A stretch of 64,000 nucleotides of DNA from Ceratodon purpureus (lineage: Eukaryota; Streptophyta; Bryopsida; Pseudoditrichales; Ditrichaceae). The translations under genes and the position numbers were made by a program. Where the stretch lies: positions 8,161,243 through 8,225,242 of the forward strand of contig CM026425.1 of the NCBI GenBank assembly GCA_014871385.1, written 5' to 3'. Positions 11,006-24,472 of this stretch are shown here, piece after piece. Below the pieces are notes generated by a model. That model made no database searches, was not told the origin of the DNA, and saw nothing but the letters and a program-made list of their open reading frames with translations. Every line of letters starts with the position of its first letter. The first letter of the stretch is position 1.

Positions 11006-11952
11006 AAATTTCATCCACGTCATCTAATTAATAGTCTACTATAAAATTGTATAATTAAAAATTTCACATTTCTTTTCCGTTTAAACATATAATACTTTAA
11101 ATCAATGACATATTTTGATTGAAAAAGCCCACAAATTTATGGATATATACCCCTTAACAACATCAGTGTTTTTTTAATAAATATTGCATGAAATTACTTA
11201 TTCATTAAAATCAAAATCATTAGATTTTATTTTTTATACCTTCACCAATCTTAATCAATCATTACATATACTTTGTTAATGGTAAGGACCATACTTAAAA
11301 CAAATTTTCATGGCCAAATTAATGAACAAATAACAACCAATGATAAACATTCATGTTTAAAAAAAAATTAATGCAACATACATACATGTTACAAAATCCT
11401 CAAAAAAATCATTTCTTTTACTATTTCACTTGAATGGTTCCATTTGAGTAGTTAAAACATGTGATGTGAAAGAACATGTTCAAAACTTTGAAAAGAAAAC
11501 CAACAACAAAATACTTCTAGAGCATGTATAGACACACCAGATTGAAAGCAATCTACCAAAACTGCCAATAACATACCCTTACTAGTAAATACTTATTGTT
11601 TTCTAAATTTAATCTTGATATTAAATATGTAACTGAAAGATCTTGTACTTACCTTATTCAAAAAGGTGTAGACCAAATTTGAGGACAATCCACCATACAA
11701 ATTATAAGATTATAAGGTTTGAAGTCATTGTAAAAGTTTTTTTTTTTTAACCATGCCACAAGAGTATGTATAGCTTATTCAAAGAGTATTCATTATCATG
11801 GTTTTTAACAATTCAAAAAATGTGATAATTACAAACTTGAGTATTGTTTGTAGGTACAAACTTCAATGACTCTTTGTTAATTCATTAAAAACTTGTAAGT
11901 ATGCTCAATTTATAATAGTAGCTTTTGAATGCAATAAATTAAATATCAATAG

Positions 11953-12252
11953 AGTGGACCCCACATCGACACTCAGCAAAACGAATGAGAAACATCCAAC
12001 AAGACGAAAGTCATCCACAGCAAAGCCCAACAGAGATCATCGTCGTCTCCATCGGAGGCGAAGCCCTAGACAAGAGACTCCGAGTTTGCGCCAAGAGATG
12101 CAAAATTGCTCGCATTTTGATGCGAGTCCGCAACTTGGGAGGGTGTCGCGTCGCCGTTGCAGCTTCCAGAGAGCAGTGTGCAAGCGAGGAGGAGGGAGGG
12201 GCGGGAGCAAGGAGCGGGGAGGGAGGAGGGAGCAGGCGGGTAAGGTAGCGCA
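11953..12252 (+). promoter_or_regulatory. Promoter and leader of OEP16-3
   Basis: The sequence switches from the AT-rich desert to GC-rich, CpG-containing DNA here. The last 60 bases are a purine-rich leader (GGAGGGAGGGGCGGG-like) up to the ATG at 12253. Long open frames across it reflect composition rather than protein. Confidence 0.45.
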
Positions 12253-13398
12253 ATGGAGAGCGACAAGTATGCCAACATGGACCCCGACGAGCTGCGCAAC
12301 CTGGGAGAGTACGACACGATCGCGTTCCGGACGTTCAGCGGCGCCGGGTCGAGCTTCCTGGCCGGCACCATCCTGGGCGCCATCACGGCGACGTGGCAGG
12401 ACGTGCCCGCCGTGGAGCGGAACGTCGCGTTGCCTGCGTTGAGGAAGACCGGGCGGATTATGGGCAACTACGGGCTTACGTTCGGGGCGATTGGGGGTAT
12501 TTTTGCGTTCACTGAGGCGGTGGCGGAGTCCGTTCGGGGGAAGAAGGATGTGTGGAACTCTGCCCTTGGAGGTGCTGCTGCTGGGAGTATTCTCGGTCTT
12601 CGAGGTTAGCTCTTGATTCAGTGATTGTCTCTCGGTAAACTTTGGAAGGTTTTTTGTTTTTTGGGTTGCTACTTGGTTTGTCGATCACGGACATTGGCTT
12701 TCGGTTCTCGTAGTTTTGCTTGTTTGAGGGTGGATTGGTTTTGTGATCAATGCGTTTTGATGTGACTCAATTAGGGTTTCTGGTTAGAAAATGGGGTCAT
12801 GGATTGAGATTTGGTTTGCGTTTGGTTCCAACGAATTGTTAATTCTTATTTTGGGTGTGGGCTGCTGGTGGTTAATCGACATCGATCACTTTTCTGGGGT
12901 GAAATTTGGATGAATTTTGTCTAGTTTATGAGATTTGTAAGCGTAGGAAAGGTTTAAGGGGTTTAGGAAATATTTGGACTAGGGTTGTGGTAAATCAACC
13001 GTATGTGAAAATCATAATATCTCTGAATAGTTGACCTAGAATGTGTGAGAGAGAAGGCTTTGAATGACTTTGAAATGTGAGGAATCAGGATTTCGACTCA
13101 TTCTATTACGTGGACTTCAATGTTGGCGTTTTGGAGTCCACTGTTCTTCGTCTGGATCATTCAGCATTTGTGCTAGTTTACTGTTGAGTAGATTGTGTTA
13201 CGAAGACATCCAGCTGCCTCTTTTTGTATTCTATTGACAGATTGCAATGTTGTTGCAGCTGGGAAGTTGCCCGTGGGTTTAGGAGCAGCAGCTGCACTGG
13301 CAGCGTGTGCTGTGATTGTTGATGCTGGAGGTCAAACTGTAAGGACACCAACTGGGCGGGAATACTTACCTTACCCAAGGACTAATCCAGACCTTTAG
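12253..13398 (+). CDS. OEP163: OEP16-3 / Tim17-Tim22-Tim23 family membrane protein
   Basis: There are two exons, 12253-12604 and 13259-13398, joined as G + CT, giving 163 residues against about 159 in the Arabidopsis OEP16-3 family. Recognised blocks are ATWQDVPAVERNVALPAL, YGLTFGAIGGIFAFTE and, in exon 2, GGQTVRTPTGREYLPY. These match plant OEP16-3, which is found in mitochondria as the plant counterpart of complex I subunit B14.7. Four hydrophobic Gly-rich helices span roughly residues 25-145. The ATG follows a GC-rich leader and the acceptor TGTTGCAG is strong. The gene converges with the phosphate carrier gene downstream. Family membership is firm; the complex I role is by homology. Confidence 0.93.
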
Positions 13399-14340
13399 GC
13401 ATTACTTGGATTTTTCTTTTCAGAAAGAGTAGGGAGTCATCCGCAAGCAGACAGCAAATAACATCATTAGTAGTTGGGGTGATACACTCTTAACCCACTT
13501 CGGAGGTTGCTCTTTTTGTAGTGTTCAAACCTTTCTAATTTCATCAATAATTTTGTGCTGTTCCTCATTCAAATGTTCATTCCTAAAATTTTCTTTATCA
13601 TTTCAAAGTAGTCCAAGCGTACGAGTTTATCATGTCCGTTACTATGACGTTTGGTACAAGATATTGTTGTGCCGTTCTCCTGGATTTACATCAGTTTGCA
13701 GAGTTTGGAGACAACTTGCTGACGAGAGATAAATCTAGACATGCATACTGTCAGTACAGTACAACCATTATGTGTGAAACATATGTGATTGTGCACAGTT
13801 GTATAAGTACAGATCATATTTTGTGTAAATGAAGATTGATTTCGAAAACAATGTGTCCGGACAAAAATTTATTACATGATACACTAAATGTTGTACGCAA
13901 AGTTGAATACATTTCTAGAATGTTGTTGACACTACACACTATGGATGCTAGTTCTCGTACAAACCCCTAATCGTAACAATTACCTCGCATCCATTTGTAA
14001 TATCGACAGAATCTCGGCGCATTCAAGTGATGTCCAAAAACCTAAGCAGACTCAATCTCCAGTTGATGAGAAACTACGAAATCGGGACCATTTCTGGGAC
14101 AAATACAAGCTGCTTCAAACTGGTCAAAATCGAACCCACTGCGTTGTTTCTTCGTCATTCACTGCTTCCGAAAAGATTTAATAAATCGTCTCTTTCTTCC
14201 AGTACTGGCGCAGCTCTTCGGCCGTGCCAGCATCAAAACTGTAAGTGCGTTGATCCGCCATGGACACAACCCATTTTACGTATTTCTCCAAAACGACCAC
14301 AACTCTCAAAACAGCAGTAGTTTTGCAATCACGGAGCCAA
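13399..14340. other. Convergent 3' flanks of OEP16-3 and the phosphate carrier
   Basis: The two genes end facing each other here, so the stretch holds both 3' UTRs. T-rich and AATAA-like signals are present near 13545-13560 and 13860. No additional exon was found. Confidence 0.5.
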
Positions 14341-16442
14341 TTACTTGGAGTCTTGAGCTTCAATTAAATGCTCCACACCTCCGCTCGTAGGCCTGTCAAA
14401 TTTGACAATGTGAACGGTTAGGAATATACAAAATGCAACCACCAATGCAGGAGATCACCTTTAACTCAGTTTGCAACCGTGTCATTAATTGAGATATTGT
14501 TCCACGTTTCTCAATTTGGTGTAAATCAGCTAAGTATAATTGCGCTACGAGCACATTCCTTATTCCAGATATAAAACAAAACATTAGGCACATCACAAAG
14601 TTCCCACATATTGATCGTTCATGCTGCAGCACAGGTGACAACTCAAATCAGAGTGGTAGGGAACACTTACAGGCCAACCAACACCTTGATGGTGTCGTAA
14701 CAGAACCACTGTGCGGTCACCAGTGGACCCACAAGCATCACACGCAGTGGCAAACTTCTTGTGAAAAGCCCTACCACACCTATGCTCTTAGCAGCCTGGT
14801 GAGAGAACAATTGTATGAACGTCAGTTAAATTCTTAATACCTTTGATTTCATTTAGTTTACCATTGGAACTCTAAACGAGATAGGGTATATATAAGATAA
14901 ACATCTAGCATTGCGTGTTGTCTTCTAAAAATCTATTAAACCTTTGCTTGAGACTACGATGCCAGGGTGGAAACCTCACCTGCATGTATGAGATGCCTTT
15001 CCTATTGTTGATGGCAGTGATCATGTTGTCGGCTGGGTTAGAAATGATAGTTCCCGTCACCCCAGACATGTATCCAGCTATGCATGTCACCCCGAGTTGC
15101 GTCCCTTTTGAGCACTCGTTCTTAGGTCTTCGGATAACGTTCCCATAGAGGAAGTCAACCGAATGCTCAAATGTCGAGAACATCAGCATGGCAACTGCAA
15201 CAATATGCACACCGGTTATATAAGGTGGCGTTCACCGACTCTAATGCATCCAAACTGTGTACAAGGGAGAGCAGAGCTAAATACAATCAATCTAGCAAAT
15301 AAACACTGCAGTTATACAGAATAAGGTGGGTTTAGCAGAAGGTGCAAGGCATTTCAAAAAATGGCTACTCACAAGGCAGGTTGCGTCCCCAGAGAGGCAA
15401 AAGTCCCTTGTAGAGTCTGCGAACACACAAAGAACAAGAATTTAGAAATAAATTAAGACACCAGTTGAAATTTCAAGATTATGTACTAAGACATTGAATC
15501 GTATATCTCCTTTTGCACACTAATGCAAGCATCGCAATTCCTGAAAATTACAACAAGAGCCAGTAAGTGCGAAACGGTCTCATCCCTTTTGGCACCTACT
15601 ACATTTTACACACGAGAGAGGACACGAAAGACTGCTCACCCAGTAAGTCCCTCTGCACGATACAAGCGAGGAAATCCATCCATCAGACCCCGGGCGTAGC
15701 CTCTCTGTACCCGCACTTTAATAGATTCGAAAGGGCACAGTGCGGTATCAGCTATGATCTGCGCAGACAAGCTGCTAGCCACATAAATCGACGTTTTGTT
15801 TGCTCTTGTAAAATCTGGGCCAGCTACGTCACTGTAAAACTTCTTGAAGTACTCATACAGACCAAATTTACATGCCCCTTGAGCACTGTAGCCGTAAAGT
15901 TTACTTCCCCAGCCTTTCCATACTCCTCTCAGGCCTTGCTCACTGTATATTATCCCTGCACTCGACAGAACTGAGGTGTATTTGGACGGATTGGCCTGCA
16001 CATGACAACGGACAACAACATATCATCTCAACATATGAACCCTAATGTTAAAAAGATCAGCAGATCAAAACCCCACATCGAAAATTACTACAAGTCAGAA
16101 AGCTGAAACCTGCACATGGCCGATTTCGAATATATAGGTAAAGACTAAGAATCATTGTAGTGTTGTATCCTTCTTCGTGAACATAGTTAATAAACAAAAA
16201 ACAGTGTGAAATCCAAATCGTAAGAGAAATCACACCTGCATGTTGACCTTAAGCATGTCGAATGGGGTGACAAGCAAATGCACGGAGCCTGTGGACACCA
16301 TCCCGCTGAACGCACAAGCTGCGTAATACTTGTTAGAAAAGAGTTCCAGTTTCTTTGTAGCTACTTGGGCCCCCCATGTTTGCTCCATGTTCAGTCTCTC
16401 CACTCTGTTCTCTGACTCCAGCACTCGTGCTTGGCAGTCCAT
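14341..16442 (-). CDS. MPT1: Mitochondrial phosphate carrier, MPT1 type
   Basis: Six exons (16442-16236, 15995-15640, 15416-15373, 15194-14980, 14795-14671, 14392-14341) join in phase to give 332 residues. The protein has the three repeats of the mitochondrial carrier family. Signature motifs are TPFDMLKVNMQ in repeat 1, CPFESIKVRVQ in repeat 2 and NPADNMITAINN in repeat 3. LPLWGRNLPF and VGLFTRSLPLRVMLVGP are typical of plant phosphate carriers, and the C-terminus PTSGGVEH matches the MPT1 subgroup. It imports phosphate across the inner mitochondrial membrane for ATP synthesis. As in MPT1, repeat 3 lacks the Lys of the PxDxxK motif. No long N-terminal presequence is present. It lies next to a vacuolar phosphate transporter on the same strand. 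Confidence 0.95.
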
Positions 16443-18949
16443 AGCCGCTTTTACAGCCTAAAAATCTCCAAAAACCCAAACGCTATCCTCTAAACCCCTT
16501 AACTAATCCGATGTACAGCTTCTCGTTTTCCAGTCAAATGCACCAATAACGATCAAAACACTCGTAACGCTTCTTCTTTCCGGTCTACAAATGATCGGCG
16601 CACTGTCGCCAAATCCACATTGCCGACTCATTGTGCACAAAGCCTAGTAAAATCCACCTCAAAACACTTCCTGCTCCTCACAGAATATCGCCCACTTCAC
16701 CCGTTCATATACGCCTCCCGGAGCCTGTTGCAAATTCAGCAACTGGCCATTGTAAGAACAGTGATCTAAAAACTGCTATACTCCAAGAATCCCCCAAATC
16801 ACAAACCTACTAACTTCTCTTAGTAAAGTTATTTTCCCCACATTCAAAGTATAAACAACAACCATTTCAACACCCTCTTCCTCCAAACGTGTTCACTTCA
16901 AATACCCAGGGATCCGATGCCTTACTCTCACTACCATGTGTCTGATCTTGTTACACAACCCAAAACCTTGAATGGTTACCCTGACTTCTCAAACCAAGGA
17001 GAGAAGAGAATAAAAATGAAGAGCCTAATCTACAAGTACAGAATCCGCAAACACTAACCAACCATAGATGGAACCATGAAGCCAGACTCTCACAAAAACA
17101 ACACTCACATACATACTTCATCCCCAAGTTCACATACACCACAACAACTAAGAAACTCTCTCAAAACCTACTAAACAAGGCTCCCCAGCTCTTGTCTCCA
17201 AAACCACGCCCTCCATCTCTTCACCAGTAGCAACAACACCAACCCCTAAACAAACAAACCCCTCCACTGATCTCCACTCCCCAAACTACCATCACCAAGC
17301 CATCGATCAAAAACCAACCGCCCCAAACGATGCAACGGAAAAAGCAAAACACTAAAACAACGGCAGCTCAACAAAACCAAAAGAAGAAACACTCACCCAG
17401 ACAGACCATGCAAAACAGAACTTTGGTCCTTCCCAGAGATGCAACAAAATGAATGAGATGTGTGCAACTTCTTCCTCCACACAGCCTAATAACTAAACTT
17501 CCTCAGATTCAGCTGCAAGCAACATAGCAAGCACTCACTTGTAGGTCGTCAATAAGATACTCTACTGTTGTCAATATTACACTTCTCTCTGCTCCTAATA
17601 ATTAATTAACCAAATGATCAGTCCACTATCTGCCCTTAAGTTTGATCAGTCCTGTAACTCAACTAGAGTTGCAACAAGAAAGGGTAACATAACTTATCAT
17701 GCCTGGTTGTATCGATCACCATAACAGTGTGGTGTTATTATTATTAATGGCACTTGGTGAGCATCAGATGCGAATCTTTCTTTCGTACACAGCTGAGCCT
17801 GAGCTTCAAGTTCTGCTGCACGAGAGTGTGGTTTATTAGTGAGTGAGTGAGGTGGAGTGCCAGCTACGCAGGGTGACGTGGCGGGGGGGGTGAATCATCG
17901 AGGGAGAGCGTTGCCAGCGTGGCGCGTGGGGTGCCAAGTGGGCGGTGCTTGGGAGGGAGGGGCGGGGCCTTCCATGTCATGTGTCGGCCGCCGCAACGCT
18001 CCCTTCCACTACTTTGGTAAAAGTGTTCACTTACCTTCGGCAGATTATCGGATTTGTAATGTGCTATTTTTCACCATTTTTTAAATATTCTATAATTTTT
18101 TAAAATTCAGCTTTACTCAGCAGGTTGTTTTCCCAGTTTGCAGAGGAACCCACGTTGTTTTTGCAGGCATTCCAGTGGGTATAAACTTGGCATCTCCAGC
18201 ATTCTTGGGAATCTTTTGCAAGGAGCGTGTGTGTACCGTCCAACCTCATTTCTTACATTAGCACTTTATAATATAGTGGACAGAGAGTGTGTATACTATT
18301 GGGATGAATTTACAGTCATGTTTGACATTTGTCATGCTGATACAGTACAAATCGTGTTTTTTTGACTTTTTGTGATTTAATTGCTGCGTCCACAGACAAA
18401 TACATCAGCTCAACAATCTGGGGTCTGGCCGATTTGGGTGACCATTTTCTAATGGACAACGCATTACACAATCCAAAATAAAAGATTGATTTTTGGATGT
18501 TAAGGTCATTGATATGTGAAAAAGCTCCTAAGAATTAATATTGGAACGAGTTTTCAAATATCTGAATATGAAAAGTAATAACAATGTAAAACATTGGAAA
18601 GAGTACTTGGAGTAAGTGTTCTAATGAACATTTGAGCTTCAGGTGAGTCAATTAGAAGGGATTGAGGGAACACAACCTATATCTCATAGCGATATGCAAA
18701 TTCTGTATCTTTAGCAATTAATTGTAGTACATCTCAACCAATTATGGCCCTACTCACTCCATGAAGGTAATCCAGTATACTTTTTTCCAGATGGAAAGAG
18801 CACGTCTGCTACTTACTCCTTGGAATAAAATCCACATGAATCTCAAAACAAAAAAAAATCACCACAAAATTACATAAAAAGTTATAATGTATGGTACAAT
18901 GCTACAGCAATATTTGACAGACCCTGCAGTTGATGCAGGACATCAATTA
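16443..18949. other. Leader/promoter of the phosphate carrier and 3' flank of the SPX-MFS gene
   Basis: The stretch 16443-17600 is probably 5' leader and promoter for the carrier on the minus strand, and 18500-18949 is the 3' flank of the SPX-MFS gene. A short GC-rich block sits at 17860-18010, containing a run of G at 17882-17890. No further exon is supported. Confidence 0.4.
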
Positions 18950-21900
18950 TCAGAACATGGAGTCATAGGTGTACAAGGTTCCCACAACTCCCAGAATACC
19001 GATCAGCAAGGTCGGAGCCATGGTGGCATTCAGCAGCTTGTCCTGCCCAAGGTAGCCTGTGAGGGTGATTGCGCAATCCGAGACGACACGCGCTAACGTC
19101 CCTGCTTCAGTCGACAGAAGCCCTCCATTGTAGGTGCCACGGGACAACCTCGATGACATAACCTTGGACAGCAGGGATAAGTTCACCCCTGCAAAAGGGA
19201 GCTCAAAATACATGTCAGAATTCAAGTTTATGTATTTGTAGTTGATGACAAATAAATCTAGAATTCAGGACATTACTAGGTGTGACATATGGAATTCAGA
19301 TTATTGGAATTGTTAAGGTGATTTTTTTTATGATGGATCACTTCAAGTTACCTTCGAGAACTTCGGCAGACACGAATAAAATGAAGGCTCCAGTCACGTA
19401 TTGAGTGACAGAGTAAGGGAATATCTTGTAATCGAAGCTTATTACGAGTCCAAGGCACGTCAATATTTCTGCTCCAACGAGTAGTTCCCTGCAAAAATAG
19501 GATACTCTCATACTCAGCCAACTGATTAAAATTTAAGCTATGAATGATTTGAAAATGAATTTTTGAAATTGAAGATCTTTATTTTGCTACTGTACTTCGA
19601 AAAGGATCTGTTTGAATACCGGTCTTGGAAAATGTTGCTGGCGTAGCTTCCAACGACCCAATTGACAGGCAGCACAGTGAGTCCTAGAAGAGCCAAAAAC
19701 AAAGCCACAGAACGAGTATTCCAGTCGAAATAGTACTGTGTGACCACACTGGACTCTGATAGGAGGATTTCCATTGCAAATTTCAACATGAAGTAAACAT
19801 ATAGCTGGACCTGCAATAAGGAACACACCGCCCACTGGAGATGAGTAAAAATCTATATGCAGAAACTTGAGCATGTGAAATATTTATGCTGAAAGATCAT
19901 TGATAAGGCAACGGATGGGTAGTTCTTTCCATCCCAGGAATTTTAATCACATATGATTTGATGAAATGTATGAGTAAGCCAATCACAAGTGCATGAAACT
20001 TCACAAAAATTTCAAATTAAGGCCAGATGCACAAAACCAAAAGTGATGGCTACTGAAGCCTACCACTGACCTCGACAAAAAACTGATATTTGATTTCTTT
20101 CATATGTGCCAAGGTACTACATGAATTTGTCGAAGCGAGAACAAGAGCAAGTATATTTACCTTAACAGGAGCTGTTAGTAATTTGTATGCTTCCAAAAAG
20201 GAAGTTGCTGCCTTCTTAGATTGCTTGTTAGAGTCGCGGTCCGAGTTGCTAGCCTCTACAACAATCAGCAAGAAAATAAAGGTTATAAAAATGAGAGTTA
20301 ATTTGAGGCAAGAGCTAAAATTCAAGAGCATGCGGAATCATGGAAAATGAGATGGATTTCGTCACAAGAAGATAACCTGCTTCTGCTTCTGCTTCATCAA
20401 GATCGGCATCGGAGAGCTTCAAAGAATCAACTGATAAAAAGGGTTCCAAGAGACCATCCTCTCCTTCTCGACTTTCTCCCCTTTTCGCATGATTATCTGC
20501 ATTTTCAAGCAACAAGAATTTAATTTCTTCCATTACATGAAATAGATAAGAGAAGCTGAAAAGCTTATTTTATGTATGTCAAACAATCAATGTATTATGC
20601 CGACAGGCAAAGTTTCAAATAGATGTGGTTTTCTTGACGGAAGCATACTTGCAGATGCTGACGGGCTGCCTTCATCCACTATCAGAGGTTCATGTGCAGG
20701 CTCCTTGAAGCCTAAGAGAACCCATATAAGGTAGAGAAACCAAGCAACGGCCATAATCCACCCAGGCAAAGTATTTGCATTAAATGTGAGCCCCAATGCC
20801 GTGTACTTGAACTCCATCAAACCTGCCAAAGCAGGACCAGAGGCCATTCCCAAGGCACTTGCACTCACAAACGCAGCCGACGCTTGCAGCCGAGATTTTG
20901 AAGGAACACAATCGCTGATGTACCGCCTGTTGACTGCTCTAGCGGAACCCAGGCTGGTCATGCACCATCCCACTCCGTCAGCGACACAAGGAGATTGAAA
21001 CTTGAGACGAATTTATTCTTTATTGACACAAGTGAAAAGAGGAACAAGAGACAAGTTAGATGTCCTTACTGAGCCAGCAAAAGAACCAACTACGATGAAA
21101 TTTTCGAATCCTTAAAGAGAGCGTGTTGGATATGAGTGCTTACCCACAGAGCAGGCGGCCGACGAGAAGCATGGTCACAGAATTGAAGTTGTAGGCAAGG
21201 GCATACATCAGGTTCCCAAAGCAAAGGATAAAACTACTGAAAATCAAGGGTCCATAGTATGACTTATTCGACCAAGCACTCAAGTAAACAGATGAAACTA
21301 ATTGGGCCACAGCCATGGAGCCAATAATCACTCCACAAAGCGTTGGTGCAGCCCCCAAGCTTGTAGCGTACTTGTCAGCGGTAGGGACGATGATGTATGT
21401 ATTCACCTGACAAGATGTTGAATGAGCCAGATAATAAATAAGAAAATCAACGAGGCTATTCCACATTAGAAACACAAATTATAATTGAAGCGTTGTAATG
21501 TAAAAAAAGTTTTGGCTCCGGCTAAAACACTCACCATATAAAGGTATGTGTTCACAAGGTTGAGCACAAGCGATATAAAATGGTATTTCTCCAATTCAAG
21601 CTCCTCTTCCTCTTCTGGAACATCTTCTCTCTCGTTCACAAGCTGTTGCCCCAGGAAGCGTAAAAAGCTAGCTGAATTTGTGAGCCTATCTTCTGCCTTC
21701 TTTATCGATTCAATAATGGGATCCTGCAAGATTGATAAAGAAAGTAAGACTTCTTTTGATCGATTCCTCCATATTGACACTTGCAGGACGTTTCTACATT
21801 GATCACCTACGTAAAAATACTAAATCACAACCTTAATATGTTGCCGGTGTAATTTCGACTGTGTATACACAAAAGGGAACGTACCTGGAAGCCCAACTTT

Positions 21901-23235
21901 GACTTCTGCTCATATATGGAAGTAACAGGTTTCCCATTTTCAAGCTCAGCAAGGTTGCGTGATATTGTAGCGACCATTGAACCAATTCCCTGTCAGAGTT
22001 TAAAAAAACATTCATGATCAATATTGTGGTTCCGACCCTTCCATTTCCAGTACTTGGTAGGTTTAATGTAAGTGCATGAAGTGACACGTTTTCAAGAGAC
22101 CATAGTTTGAGCGAATACGATCAATAAGATATTCTACTGTAAGTGTGAGAATGAATTTTAAGAAAGTTTCGCACACTAACCACATGGCGAAAGATGTGCT
22201 GAAGCTGCGAGAAAGGGTGGTTAGAGCGAGAGGCAACATACTCGTCACTCAAGCGGTAACCAACAGTTTTATCAAACTTCTTCAGAATTTTCCGCAGCCC
22301 TGTAGCATTTAGATCCACAAAACGCAATAGTGAAAGCAAGTCTTCTCCCACTGCACGGTAGGCATGACGCAGTCTGTTCCGCCGCTCTAGTTCCCCTCCT
22401 CCTTCACGTTCTCTGTCTTCAGCTTCACGTTCGTCTGCCAGTTTGGAAAGCTGTAGAGCTAATTGGCCTTGCTTGATGAGCAGAAACAATACCATCTTTT
22501 CAACCTGAAAGAGGACACTTACAGGGCGGGTTTAGAAACAAGAATTAACATGATTAAATAAGAGAAAATGAGCAAATATTTCTTAGACCTCACATTCGTA
22601 GCAGTTTTAGTGTGATCTTTTAAGTGCCCTAACTTCTACCCATGAACGCACTTATGACTCAGTTGCGGACGAGCAGTGGAACTTTGATTTTCATCTGCTG
22701 TTGAAAACATGTAAAAAAATATTGCCTGTGACAAGAATTACGCATACCTGGAGATCAAGCATCTCAGAAAATTCTTTGAGGATGCGCTTACGGTCTTCTT
22801 TGTGACCATTCTGGAGCTGCTCACCGTAATGCTTGACTTTCTTTTTCATCATCTTGTAAGATATATAGTACCTACACCAAACAACAGAATAATTGAACTA
22901 GGGTATGCAATTACCTAACCAGGCATCGTTAAACTTAGGGCACAAGACACAAAACAGACTTGAATGTTCGTGTCAATATTCCATGGCAATTTTTCGTGCA
23001 GCTCACTTTCATCACGCTTGCCACATGACTTTGAAATTCTCTTGTTAACTGACTAACCTTTCGGACATCATCCGGATATCAAAGATCATAACAACTGGTA
23101 TGCGAAAACAGAAATGCAGGAAGAAGCTAAGTCTCAAATATTTCTCTGCATTATTGACGAAACTGAAGAAAGCCACACATACCCTTCCCATGCTGGAATC
23201 CGCCTCTCCTCCAGCTTTTTCCCGAAGCCCACCAT
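18950..23235 (-). CDS. PHT5: SPX-MFS vacuolar phosphate transporter (PHT5/VPT)
   Basis: Twelve exons join in phase to give 714 residues: 23235-23183, 22871-22748, 22504-22181, 21989-21885, 21723-21535, 21406-21144, 20953-20649, 20496-20377, 20255-20161, 19810-19620, 19488-19352 and 19188-18950. The N-terminus [18 protein letters not shown] and the [15 protein letters not shown] and [16 protein letters not shown] motifs define an SPX domain (about 1-165), which senses inositol pyrophosphates through Lys clusters. From about residue 250 a major facilitator domain follows, with [29 protein letters not shown] and the C-terminal [19 protein letters not shown]. Plants use this family to load phosphate into the vacuole. 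The length agrees with Arabidopsis PHT5 (about 700). A central loop (about 440-520) is acidic and Ser-rich. Confidence 0.96.
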
Positions 23236-24300
23236 TGCTGATCACGACCCGCTGAATCAAACTCAAAAACAACTATTAGGGTTTAGGGTACAACCAGATT
23301 CCCTGCACTTTGGCTTCAAGAAGTGATCACCATCAGTAGCTGCTGGAGTCTAACATGAACAAACCCATGCATACATGCTTACCTAACAAATGAAGCTGTA
23401 AGGAACTCCCAATTAAACTCAAACCCTTTGTGCTAGCATGTAAGACACTAAACTCACACTAATGGCGTTAATACAACCGTACATTCCAGAGATTCCCAGC
23501 AGTAATTTTTCATAAACTCACCTAAAATACTATCATTCTCACATTCCAAAACATGAAATTCCTTGACAGCAAAACCATACAACCCACCCAATTCACCACC
23601 AAAAGTTCACATTGTGACCAGAAATTCAAAAATTCAACCAGCAAATCAGTCTCAATGCGCTAAACTCATTCTCTAACAAGAGACTACAAATCCTCTCCCG
23701 ATCCTCCCAATCCTCCCAATCCAGAATTCACAAGACAAATACACCAAAAATTCCCGAAAAAAAAAAAAGCAAGTCCTCTGAAGTGATTCAATCACAAATG
23801 AGCTGAATGCAAAAAAACTCACCCGAAATCAAAGAAAACTCCGAGTTGCAAAGAAACATATGTCACTCAAGTTTCAACCTTCTCACCACCGTGCTCCAGA
23901 ACAGAGCACCACCATCAAGTGGAGAGAAACTCGTCAAGCTAACATTTTGGCACAACCACGGTACGCGTGCGAGGCAGCAAACTCGCAAACGCATGCACTT
24001 GCGCGATTCACTTCTGATCGAGTCACTCGTTAAAAATGCAATCTTTGGAGGAGATGAAGTATGGGACCAAAACCCGCCACTGCACCCCAAACCAACATGG
24101 TCAAGAAAATATACATCCAAGTTATCGATATCTATAGGATGAGTAGATATTGGGAATTTTTTGACATGGTGATGGTTTTGGGGGATGGGATGGGCCTTTG
24201 TTTTGGGTTAGGAAGAGGAATCCGGAGAGATTCGTGGATGGGGCTGTGAAAGGACAATAATGGGGGGCCCTCCATGCTTATGTGTTGAGTTGGGGGGGTG
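23236..24300 (-). promoter_or_regulatory. Spliced leader and promoter of the SPX-MFS gene
   Basis: A donor (GG|GTGAGTTTT) near 23821 and an acceptor (TTTGATTCAG) near 23252 on the minus strand point to a leader intron of about 570 bp. The region 23930-24070, CpG-richer, is the likely first exon and start area. No coding exon was found inside. Confidence 0.45.
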
Positions 24301-24356
24301 TCCACTTGGCGGAGGAAGAGGGCTGTGGTGAAATCTATGATCCTATCCAGGCCCTG

Positions 24357-24387
24357 TCTGGGAAAGGTTGCCCAGCCCTTTCCCAGA
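24357..24387. repeat. Perfect 11-bp stem-loop
   Basis: TCTGGGAAAGG (24357-24367) and CCTTTCCCAGA (24377-24387) are perfect inverted copies with a 9-base loop. The stem is isolated between genes. It could be part of a degraded foldback element; a role is not established. Confidence 0.7.
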
Positions 24388-24403
24388 TGAATATGGTGTC
24401 AAT

Positions 24404-24472
24404 TCATGTTACCTCCTTTTGGTTGAAAAAAATTAAAAAATTAAAAAATTAAAAAATCATGTTACCTCCTTT
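24404..24472. repeat. A-rich insert flanked by a 16-bp direct repeat
   Basis: TCATGTTACCTCCTTT is present at 24404-24419 and again at 24457-24472. Between them is a 37-base segment ending in repeated AAAAAATT units. This is the pattern expected of a severely 5'-truncated, target-primed retroposon with an A-rich tail, or of a simple tandem duplication. Confidence 0.6.

Larger units (their letters stand above)
8653..11952. other. AT-rich gene desert
   Basis: About 3.3 kb of very AT-rich sequence has no supported gene. It contains an old internal duplication (see the repeats at 9160-9680 and 10553-10870) and long A and T runs. The minus-strand open stretch at 10149-10409 has no recognised motif. 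Confidence 0.5.

Noticed and set aside
11954-12467. Overlapping Arg/Ser/Pro-rich frames around the OEP16-3 start
   Set aside because: They arise from GC-rich leader sequence; only the frame from 12253 matches a family.
14100-14170. tRNA-like B box (GGGTTCGATTT on the minus strand)
   Set aside because: No A box or cloverleaf partner at proper spacing; it lies in a 3' UTR.
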